Virus record (IMG/VR): IMGVR_UViG_3300013286_000009
Location: 21,597 to 85,596 of that record
Strand: one strand, 5' to 3'
Source: a virus
Length of the DNA stretch: 64,000 nucleotides
Under the pieces are notes generated by a model that saw only the letters and a program-made list of their open reading frames with translations, was not told where the DNA came from and did no database searches. A program made the position numbers and the translations under genes. Every line of letters starts with the position of its first letter. Positions within the stretch are counted from its first letter, which is position 1. Of this stretch, positions 26,001 through 34,200 are shown piece after piece.

Positions 26001-28189
26001 AAATAACCATCTTCGATTTGTTTGCAAGCATAACGAATGGTCGCCCAAGGTTTATCAATAGTTGTACCTTGTCCGTTAGTAGTTGCATCTGTACCGTTAG
26101 TTGCTACGTAAACAATATTGTTGATTTGTCCGTAATATTGCCACGCTGGAATAGTATTGTTGACACGTAATAATTGTCCGTCAGTACCGATTGGTAGGCG
26201 TGTCGGGCCGTTTGCTCCGTAATAGAACATATCGCCCTGTGTGGTTAGAACAGCTGACTCTGCGCCGCTGGCTAGTAAATTCCAATATGTTGCTACAGTA
26301 TCTGCATCTGGGCGATTGCCGCTTGTTGCCACGTGTGCCGATACACAAATATAACTGTTTGCTCCAAAGTACACACTGTCGCCTAGCACATAGGCAGTAC
26401 CAGTAACCCATGTAACTGAATAGCCTGTTGCACTTATACCGCCTGATTGAATTACTCCACTACTAACAGTATTAACTGTAATTGTAATATCGTTTGCTGG
26501 ACTAATACCGCCAACACTAGTACCTAAAATCTTTATAGTATTGTTTGTTCCGTATCCGGTCCCGCCATTGTTGACAGTAACAGTATATATTGTTTTGCTT
26601 GCAGTAATATTGAATGTTGCACTCGAGCCTGTACCAATAATATTTGTTCCACTAACGGCAGAATAAGTTGAATTTGTTGGGTTCCAACGAATACCAGAAT
26701 TTAATCTTGTCCAAAATGTGGCAAATGGCGGTGTTGGATTAGAGGTAACTGTAAATGCACTACCGCTACTAGTGCCGGCTGTAAGAGCAGTTGCACTTCC
26801 AGCACTTATAGTTGTTGCTACTTTAAAGTGGGTACTATCAACCACCGCTTGTACATAATATTGTTGTGATGTTGATAATCCGCCAATTGCGGTTCCTGAA
26901 AAATTAATAGGTAAATTTAAAACTAGGCCAGCAGTTGAACTAACGGTAATTTGATTTGGAATTGATACGTCGCCGCTGGCAGCGGTTGCTGTTACATTTA
27001 AAGTTACCGCACTGTTGTCAACTGTTGCAAGATAAGTATATCCGCCTAAACGCACAACATGACCAATTTTATAAGAGTTTGAATTTACCCAATCGCCTTG
27101 GAAACTAAAACCCGATGTGAATGGTTGCCAGTATGCCGTAGCAGTACTAGGAATTTGATTTAATCCGTTTTGAATAGCAGTATATGTATTACCGCCATAA
27201 GTTACGACATCACCTAGGATGTAATTAGTTGCGCTTGACCAGCTGTTAACAAATTCAAAACCACTTACAAACAAACTAAACTTAGTACCATCTAGGGTGG
27301 TGCCAGAAGATGTATGTTGTGTCGTACAAATCCATAGATCAGCACCGTAGGTTACAACGTCGTTTAATCGATATCGAACACTACTCCCACTCCATGTACT
27401 GCGATAAATGATACCAGCATTGAATGTATCCCATTTGCCAGAATCATTTTCTAAACCTAATGTAGTTGTGTTTGCGGATATGTGTGCGGCATTACATAGA
27501 TAGCTATATCCGCCATAGGTTACTAAATCTCGAACTTTATATCGCGTGTTAGTAGACCAAGATTGAGACCAATTAATATTTGACGCAAAAGCAGTCCATT
27601 TCGCTTGATCGTTTTCTAAACCAAATTGATTTGTTCCTGTCACGGTTCCTAAAGTTACAACAGAATAAGTTCCAGTTAGTGCAAATGTCAGCTGTGTGGT
27701 TGAGCAAGTTACAACTGTGAATGTTGTGTTAACAGTATTAACTACAGTACTAGTTGATGTTGGACTGAATCCAGCCAACGTGATAGTTGAACCAACAAGA
27801 AACGGCTGTACAATCTGACTTGAATAAGTCAACGTCGCAGTGCCACCGCTGACTATAAATCCAGTAGCAGTTATTGTGGATGTTGTAGCAACGCTAGTAT
27901 GCGGTGTAACACACTGGTATACAATTCCGCCATATAACGCTTGATCGCCCGTATTATAATACGTATTATTAGCCCAAGAGCCTGTCCATTTTGAGCCATC
28001 GGCCACAAGATTCCAGTTGGTTGGATTAGCAGTTAAATCTGTTACAAACAAAGACGAAGCCGTGTGGCTAATTACACAAATATATGTTTTTCCGCCTACT
28101 GTAACAACATCATCAACTACATACGCAGTGCTAGTTGCCCAAGCACCTTGATAAACAAACTTAATCCTACCAAGTTTAAATTCTGCCAT
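17069..28189 (-). CDS. Giant modular virion appendage protein (3706 residues)
   Basis: An 11.1-kb gene free of stops. Residues ~1-640 hold about seven W-x-Y-GD-V-YGG-Y-C-H modules like chitin-binding-type carbohydrate modules (for example YRLNDVVTYGADLWICTTQH). Around 690, VYVATNGTDATTNGQG followed by KPWATIRYAC opens a beta-helix-like part. Six copies of a C-RD-GY-DA-DL-G module occur at about 850, 1233, 1396, 1534, 1830 and 2205. The DPGFGPNDANSW to GNSSYGTYG region (~2290-2385) is conserved in the paralogue. Residues ~2680-3170 carry BNR-like repeats (SVAYGNGAYIAIASG, STDGKTW) fitting a propeller. The C-terminus has TSTDQDGNF (~3565) and TQKAIKSYI. AGAGGA precedes the ATG. Likely a long fibre or baseplate appendage binding host glycans; the exact location on the virion is not deducible. 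Confidence 0.8.
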   Translation of the reverse strand: MAEFKLGRIKFVYQGAWATSTAYVVDDVVTVGGKTYICVISHTASSLFVTDLTANPTNWNLVADGSKWTGSWANNTYYNTGDQALYGGIVYQCVTPHTSVATTSTITATGFIVSGGTATLTYSSQIVQPFLVGSTITLAGFSPTSTSTVVNTVNTTFTVVTCSTTQLTFALTGTYSVVTLGTVTGTNQFGLENDQAKWTAFASNINWSQSWSTNTRYKVRDLVTYGGYSYLCNAAHISANTTTLGLENDSGKWDTFNAGIIYRSTWSGSSVRYRLNDVVTYGADLWICTTQHTSSGTTLDGTKFSLFVSGFEFVNSWSSATNYILGDVVTYGGNTYTAIQNGLNQIPSTATAYWQPFTSGFSFQGDWVNSNSYKIGHVVRLGGYTYLATVDNSAVTLNVTATAASGDVSIPNQITVSSTAGLVLNLPINFSGTAIGGLSTSQQYYVQAVVDSTHFKVATTISAGSATALTAGTSSGSAFTVTSNPTPPFATFWTRLNSGIRWNPTNSTYSAVSGTNIIGTGSSATFNITASKTIYTVTVNNGGTGYGTNNTIKILGTSVGGISPANDITITVNTVSSGVIQSGGISATGYSVTWVTGTAYVLGDSVYFGANSYICVSAHVATSGNRPDADTVATYWNLLASGAESAVLTTQGDMFYYGANGPTRLPIGTDGQLLRVNNTIPAWQYYGQINNIVYVATNGTDATTNGQGTTIDKPWATIRYACKQIEDGYLNTNAGALLTKNKQFMMKEVSAWTVYQYSYSVLSASTTAFAVGAGSSYQSTTATMTVGMPISFSGTGGGVTAGQTYYVQSIVDSTHFSITTTYGGQALVLTAGSTAMTATLVYNTAKCERDVGYLVDAAIFDLTHGGTYKNYTAAQSYFSNGAYITTAFGYQASQSVASYNYLANTLFASVLANTAPASNYQTLTSISTRALQIIDSTLTAESTALAITQANLSIITTALIAGTNTGIANVINPNTTVSVKTGTYNEILPIILPAYTAIVGDELRSTVIQPAQAIALLATDKPKSIAALTRIQTILPTLLSNATVTATSGNTQTQVTSLPAGDVGSTLATTRVSTNCDLMYDIINNGISNVPTAPAVVSLATTGLASATGSVVTLNFSIQSAPPYQVGQNIQVYGVTPVGYNSYYAVTACTTTSVSFASTTTGSITVQGTITSLNQAFTIPPVTGYNSSFLVGYGDGLAQIIRNYQFIKDEISAYLAYNYSSVWTAIVQATCQRDVGYLLDALQFDMTYGCNNQTLIAGSSYYSNYLTTIATTEKAATVAAYGRLSTILGQIIQAQTVTTSTGFSGTSQVTFGTAGSSAAATFAQARMTEINDWINNSAADASVLPTSAIALTSSSLQTAYNAVVAKRSEIQADTVAWVQKNYQTMNFNSSTCSRDAGYIVDALVYDLVFGSNFSSITVGRSYNRNIASVNIVRTSQLAAELGAVNFIKYKARHIAASGSVAQLTNMINDIIAYVNGGSVPARFTWPDPSNIVTNTGNAAKIIFANKAFIQAEIIQYITTNYASLVYSQTVYQQNIGYIIDALRYDLTYGGNYATVKAAKAYYSFITGQFLLASTEQTAWLASISQISTIAQALAQGAAYTRLQTTVPRVTGASGTSTQATLVSTLMTNITNIVTNGYTSAPKITINTIATGTTFTASTTHNLNANDTVIVPGSGTGVISAYTLTISGSPTGAFAVGQIITGTGVAQGTYITALVSGTGGTGTYTVNISQTVSSTTITGSNVAYFVSSTGLTSTQFQLSNSFNGSVITTFVSGSGLTISAEVSSLPAYSQASTTLQSGQAVLSAARASLQAGVINYISTNFPNLSYLQTICYRDIGLLIDSVGYDSILGSNYQTVKAGMSYYQAQASRVVGIQKSATIAAFNYLTSQIATTLAGNSTAAANASSSMALFINILTNGIGTTPEVHGTLTYNNTLATIQGAEILRANANFLAYEASAYTTANFSGTITSTTNASASASAGTISGYTFTAGGSVTGTFQIGTVLSGTGVTAGTYIVATTSATVFTVNANQTVASTSVTGQNNYQTTSAAHNLSIGDPVQIISAVTATPTATATAASGVVTVNSTTNLVTGMIVTFTGTPIGTGTGNQINSGSPYYIINVNSGASTITLSSTYGGTAITLGIGSGSMTGVAGGVYGNLALTTTYYVLAVPSSTTLVLTTTASSTTPFQVINGAGSMIISYYYSLAKCLRDTNAYITAMIYDLNFPGNYKSLRSAQLYVNAVTGGSITSNMFQVRNSSGIRNTTMNGLTGYLSVVNSFGTKRPTAGAYAALDPGFGPNDANSWIYARSCYVQNNTMFGYACSGAKVDAALHNGGNKSMVANDYTTIIGDGIGFWVTGSGALSELVSVFNYYGYAGYLAELGARIRATNGNSSYGTYGVVAEGVDTYETPIYGTLNNRANGAQITNVVTDVLNQVLRFEYGNAGSSYSNSVAGISGSGYNATATHDEFRDAAVTETRLTDLNNGQGVGGSSYVTATSTAQAVTAGSTVGFITIAATDLALTGAYVGMKIQITAGTGVGQYATIYSYTNGSKIAQIIRPSFATLTITATTNGTPSTVTVASTATLYANMPFYVASAVGGLLTNIVYYVKTVVNTTTFSVTDTSGGVAFTSAITTTTSQSVSLYAASWDHIVPGTAIQTSMDSTTTYIIEPAVSYTGPGFSSTARTIGSATWQAVAYGVNRYVAIANGSTTTAYSTDGKTWNAGGASGVTSLSSIAFGGGSGASATVTVGGFGGSAAVLTAVVGTTGSSYSQIIGVNIVSGGFNYLTPPVIVFSGGGGTGATATCTVLNGAISSVTVIIPGNGYASTPTVTAVTSIVTVVTPVKWGSNYYSTPSVVIAPPYSATIWSSGGSATLNTYYSYYNSTTFTTTYYQAGANGTFTAAAPTFTSGTGSAGTYGVALTYVGTLAVATATMTNYGVSSYTITIPGYGYTAVPTITVTDAVSRFLAISNSSTSSVYSTTGVSWSAGGTLPGSNFNSVCYGNGKWIAVGGTTTTPALAYTSDGANTNWTAAANTVGAVTYTSVAYGNGAYIAIASGSTTTAKSTNGNTWALGGVLPSTATWTGITYGNGRFVAIASGTTTTAYSYDLGVTWFASTAAGSPGLPSAATWSSIAYGEGLFMAVAKGSSNNFCAVSSDGINWSLQAFANSTTWQAVTFGSVLTNSTIGYNPLWVGISNAASSTVAVSAHTGATAQARAKVASNAITEIRMVEPGSGYPKGTISSITAATTVTVNSSSTTVITLSSSASLTVGSPITFASTVGSLSASPTVYYVQSSSGTSLSVATTPTGSAASVGTTTGLTVVATVQGVIIADNTENLIANQPIEFNAAFSGLSTNTIYYVVGSSIGSLTFQVATSAALATAGTSIAFTAATTSGMIYTAGPIITITDPNKVNVASTRVRTTDGALGNPSFPNRGTNNTTATAVTAGDGYSDLYQVGSYINVAGLPSMPAAGSNVQFATITGSSQWYKLVQVTNILGIAGNYTASFQINPSMSTLLAPAQGTLITTRLKYSQVRLTGHDFLYIGTGNQTQTNYPYVIAANAIQANQQNSSGGGRVFFTSTDQDGNFNVGNLFGVQQATGTATLNASAFNLSGLQSLQLGAVSLGVGSAIITQFSTDPYFTANSDSIVPTQKAIKSYITAQIGGGSSSLNVNTLIAGQVQIANNVISNTTGAQILVTSKMTFSGGIDGAPVALVFFSQR

Positions 28190-28208
28190 TTTATTATTCC
28201 TCTGATAA

Positions 28209-28216
28209 TATTTATC
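28209..28216 (-). promoter_or_regulatory. Late promoter box (GATAAATA)
   Basis: Minus-strand box seven of eight identical to TATAAATA, in the 47-base gap between the two giant genes, 19 bases before the ATG of the 3706-residue protein. AGAGGA lies between box and start. Confidence 0.6.
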
Positions 28217-28236
28217 TTAATTAAAATTATTAAGTT

Positions 28237-31200
28237 TTAGTTTCTACGAAAAGCGTTTCTTGCAAAAAAGTCAAAAGCCGCCATATTTCCGTCAACACTT
28301 GCGCCTGCGCCTTGGAACATTACTTTACTACCCATTTTTACACTACCAGTTGCTAGTGTCGATCTAATGTAGTTAGGATTTCCCACGGTTACTGTACCTG
28401 CTGTCAATTGTCCAGTGCTTGTGTTTGAGCCACCTTGACTCAATCGACTTGCCAAATAAGTCTTAACTGCTTTTTGTGTCGGTAATACACTGTCGGAGTT
28501 TGCAGTAAAGGTACTATCAGTGCTGAACTGTGTAATTACAACACTTGATCCGCCAACTGCAATACCGCCTAAACTCAGCGTGTTTAGTCCAGTTAATCCA
28601 AATTGACTTGCACTTAATGTAATAACACCAGTCGCTTGCTGGACTCCAAACAAACTACCAACCTTGAAGTTACCGTCTTGGTCGGTACTTGTGTAAAATA
28701 CACGACCGTAGTTTGCTTCCACTGTTTGATTTTGATAAAGTGCTACATAACCGTTAGCTGGAAAACCTGGATAATTACTTGTTATAAAATCACCATAACC
28801 AATATTTAAAAAGTCATGATTTGTTAAACGTGCTTGACTGTACTTACTTCTTATCTGTATTGTTGTGCCATTGGCCACGGCATTGGCTACACTAACTGAA
28901 GGGCTTAAACTTACATTAGCTTCTAAATTTGGAACAGTTGTACCGTAAACGGCATAAGCACTAGTAACTTTGTACGCCGTAGATACACCTGCAACTGTTA
29001 AACTATCGCCCGGGCTTGGCAAACGTGTAAGATTATTTAAAATAATACTTAGACCGGTTTGATATTGATCTGCATAACCATTTCCAGTTATATAAATTAG
29101 TGTACTATTACTATTATATCCAGATCCTCTATTAACAAAAGTTGGGCTAGCCAATACACCGTTGCTAATTCGCGGAGTAACTACTGCTAAACTTGTGACG
29201 TTAGGGTCAGTAAATGTAACTGTAGGAATTTGAGGTCCGAAAATACTTATACTACTTGTATATCCAGAGCCCGGTTCAAACTCACTAATACTAGTTATGA
29301 CACCAGAAGTAATATTTCCCCGACCTTTTGTTCGACACCCTGCACTCATGTAGATTGCAGTTGATGAACCGGCTAATGCCGAAAACGTACCGTTATAATA
29401 TGTACCAGTAAATCCAAATGCCAATGCTGTATACGATGCAGACGGAACGCTTTGCTGACTCCAGTCTAAACTACTTTCGCTGGTCCATGCTGTAGTACTC
29501 GATGCAGAAATTGCTAAAAATACTCCCTGGCCGTAGGCAATTTTATCGGCTGCAATTGGTATAGTAGCAGTATACCAAGTTTTGCCATCAAACGAGTATG
29601 CTGGATATGCGGTGGTAGAAGCCACCGCAGTAAATCTGCCTTGGCCGTATGCAATACTAGACCAAGTAGACGAACTTGGTAAGTTACTGGTAGTCCATGT
29701 AATGCCGTCAGTACTATAAGCCGCTAGACTGTTACTAGTAATAGTGCCAGCGCCGCCCGTTGTTGATGTACCGTTAAAATATCTAACAGTGGTAGTATCA
29801 CAATAGGTAACAGTTTGTGTACCGTTATATCCATTTTGATTTATGCCCGTTACTGTTATAATTTGTCCTACTGCATACGGTGCTGTAGCTTGTGCAGATG
29901 TAAATGTTAATGTTGCTACAGTTCCAGATCCAGTTGCTCCTGATACAGATAAATTATTAGACCCATTGGAAACTGCCACAAATAAATTTGCACCATATGT
30001 CACACTGGTCCATGCTGCCGATGCTGGAAGTGTACTCGATGTCCAGGTTGCTCCGTAAGTAGTGCTGACTGCGGCAGCAGATGATGCTGTAGCTAATGCA
30101 ACAAATTTACCCGAACCAAATGCAATAGTATTCCATGTAGTATTGCTAGGTAATGTGGATTTCCTCCAACCGATACCGTTACTATTAGAATATACTGCGG
30201 TAGCACTTGTTGAATTAATAGCCACCCAGTAGTTGTTTCCATATGCTAATGCTGTCCATGTGGCACTCAGTGGAAGAACAATGCTGGTCCAAGTGGATGC
30301 ATCTGTACTAACAGCCGCAGTGGTATTTGCATTTCCAAGGGCCATCCAATAATTATTGCCATATGCCATTGCACTATACGTTGCACTCAAAGGCAATGTA
30401 ATTGGACTTGTAGCTGTAGCCTGATAGAATCCCGGAGCTGTAAATGTAGTTCGAGGTTCAATATAGTAAATGCTAGAACTATCCGGATTTACAGATGGCT
30501 GGCCTGGTGTGACATGATCCCACCCTAATGCCGCAAGATTCATAGACCCTGTTTTAGAAGCCAACGTAACCGGAGTACCGCTTCCTTGTGTTGTAGTTAC
30601 TGTAATGGTACTCGACGAAGGTATTGTGTTAATATAGTACGTAGTACCCGCTGTAATGTTTGAACCACCAAATAACTGTGTAGAGAATGTGGCATTCATA
30701 GATCCTATAGCAAGAGTTAATGTACTCTTTTTAGCTGTAGTTGTGCCAACCATACTTCCTGATGCTGTTAACAACGAAAACGATGCTCCTGCGGTTTTAC
30801 CTGTACAGCTTCCAGTTAATATCGAAGTTCCGGATACTGTGTTCAACGGAACAACACTGCCGCTTGGAGTTTGACTAACGGTAAATGTATTAGCATCGTT
30901 AATAACTAAAATATAATATGTTGTTTCAGCTGTTAAACCGCTGCCAAAAGTGTTGCCAACAAATATAATCGGTTGTCCTATAACTAAACTAGCAGTAACA
31001 TTAGAACCAACAGCATATATCAAGTTGGTAGTAAGATATGTTGCAGTTATATTCAAATTAATTATATTACTTGCAATGGTAAAAGTAGTATTATCAACGA
31101 TTGAGCTTATATAATATTTTGTACTTTCAACAATGTTACCATATACAGTACCACTAAAAATAATTGGATTCAGCGGAGTTAATGAACTAGTTGTAGATAC

Positions 31201-34200
31201 CGTTAATAAATTAGTTCCAGATGTAGTGTTTGTTATTGTTACATTTACTAACGACGGAGCTACTGTAAAATTATTGACATCTATTATATCTTGAATATAA
31301 TAAGTTACCCCGTTACTTAATCCGCCCAGTGCAGTTCCGGTAAATTGAATTGGATAATTAACTACCATGTTTGTAGTAGATGCTGCCAGGTAGCTGGTGT
31401 TCGAACTAAAATTCATAACCATCGGTGACGCTGGTGGTGTAGCAGTACTTAGCGGCCACACAGTTCCAAAAATTTGCGAACTAATTTGAATAGTAACACT
31501 GTCAATAATTGCATACACGTAGTAGGTATATCCTGTGGTTACTGTACTAAACACCGGTGAAGTAAAAGTTATTGGGGTGTTTACTGCCAAACCAACTGTA
31601 CTTCCTACGGTCATTTGATTTATAGTTCCGCCTACAGTTGCAGTCACCGTGGTTTGTGCTAAAGATGTGCTGGTAACAGATGTTGTGTAGTATGTTGGTA
31701 TAAACTGTAAGGGCATTCCAACCCACAAAGTATTAGTATTATAAGAACCGTTTAATGTCATAACGTTTCCGGTAATATTGGTAGAAATAATAGGAATACT
31801 TGTGAACGATTCTTTTAATACATACGCAACTTTGGTGCTGGCATTGTAGTTTGAAATATAGCCGTATTGTCCTGCGCCAGTACCGTTATTGATAAACACT
31901 CGCATGCCAGTGTAGTTGGCCGCAGTATTGGTATCTGCTTGTGCAATTTGTATAGATACAGATGTACCAGCTTGTGCATTGTTGCTGGCTGTAAGATATC
32001 CTGTTCCGCCCGCGCCGGATCCTGGATCGGTGATGCGTGTTTGGAAAACCGACCAGCTTCGTGTCTCATCGCCGATGGTCGATACACCGGTACCGGAACC
32101 AGATACGTTGAAATTAGCATAAGCAGTAAAGTTTACATTCAACGTATCTGAATAAAAACTCGGAGCATAAGTGCTTGATGATATTTCAATTTGCGGAGCG
32201 TAGAAATAACTGTAAGTTCCAGCATTGCCGCTGGTGCCTTTTGGATAAATTCTAAAAGTAAGTTGGTTATTTAATCCTGAAGTATCGTTGATTGTAAACC
32301 ATAAACGATACCAACCTGCAACCAATGATTGTTGTGCTCCGTAATTTACTGGTAAGAATCCAGTAGCACTGCCAGGAGTCACTGTATTTGCTCCAAAGTT
32401 ATATGTAAGAGTGCTCGTACGTGTGCTAGTACCACTAAACTGTCCCCATAAATCTATACTTGATGCTGTACCAACATAGGTATAAACACTCAATGTGTAA
32501 TTTTGAGCACTGCCCGAGGGCACTGTTCCTGATACTGAAACAGTTAATATTGCACTACCTGTGATTGATTGAATAGTAAGATAACATTCATTTACTCCTG
32601 CTTTGCCGCCAAGCAAATTACCTGCTATCACCAATTGCTGAGATGTATTATAACCTGTACCACCGTTCGTCACTGCAACGGTATAGGCAGTACTTGTTAC
32701 GGTAACTGTTACAGTGGCATTGGATCCAGTACCAGCGCCGTAATTAGATGGTTGAATGCCAGTATACACCGCGCCTGCTGGATTAATAGTTATTGTTTGC
32801 TGTACATAGCCTGTTCCAGGAGTAGCCGATGTGCCAGTTAATGCCCATGCTTCTGTTAATCCTGTTGGAGCAGTATAAATTTTGTTAAGAGAAATATTGC
32901 CGTCGTTGGTCCACGGACTTGTTGTAAGCTGGTTACTATAAAATAGCATGTTTGTAGTAGTAGTGTTATAAGCACTCCCTGCATTGCTGTAATTTATTTT
33001 AATCAGCTGAGCGTTTGTTCCTAAACTACTTTGTACTTGTGCTTGTACCTGTGTACTTTGATTGTACACAATACCGGTAGCTGGTATTTCTGTAGAATCA
33101 AATCCTGTAGCTATCACACCGTATGTACCGTATGAACTATTGCCGTTGGTTGCACGAATACGACCTCCTGCTTCGGCAAGATATCCCGAGTATGCATAAT
33201 AAGAAAACACACTTACTGCTTCTGTTTTTGAATCCGGACCGTAGCACCATATACCAATGCCGTCACTAATAATTTGTGTAAAATCATTCGACGTCATTGA
33301 TTTATTTCCGCCATTGTGCAAGGTACCATCGATCTTCATACCCGAGCACCCGTTACCGAATGTGGTAACGTTTTGTACATAGGGGCTACGACGGAAAATC
33401 CATACACTGGAATCATTTGGGCCTGTTCCTGGATCAAATGCACAATAAGATCCGCCGGTTGGACGTTGAATATAATTTGCATCAACCGCACTCAAAGTAC
33501 CTAACAGTCCTACTAGAGTCACATTACGTAATCCAGTAGCATTTCGCAAACGGAACATGTCTTTTAAACAATCGCCTGCATACGCATACATGACTGTACT
33601 GGCCGCTACTGTTCCAGACCCTGAAGTAAGTGTTACTGGCGCACCAGTAGCTGTGATAGTAGTGTTTACTATTGTAGTTGAACCTAACTGATTAACAGTT
33701 ATAGTATTTGCCACTGCATTAGTAGCCGCAATTCCGATTCCAGTAATAATTGTATTAGCTGGCAATCCGCTGCCAGTAAGAATCGCACCGACTACTAAAC
33801 CGTTTATATTTACAACATCGGTAATTACATAGCTGTTTAGCGTTACTGTTCCTACAAAAGTAGTAGTCGCACTGGCTACAATACCAAATTTTGTTGAAGT
33901 AATTGTTGAACCTTTAACATAATAAGTCTGGCCAAGAGTAACTCCTCCAAATCCAGTAAATGACAAACTAGTGTTAATATTTGGATCAACAAATTGCACT
34001 GGCATTTGATCGGTAAGGCCAGTAGTAGAGTTTACTGTGAATAAACTTGTGTCGCAAGAATACACAGTCATTGTTATACTAGTTGCAGGTTGTATTACTA
34101 CTCCGCGTAATTCGTCTCCTATAACAGCAGTGTTTTCAGGAATTGCAATTGGCAATGTTTCAGAATATGTGCCTGTCTTGACAAAAATACTGGCTGTAAG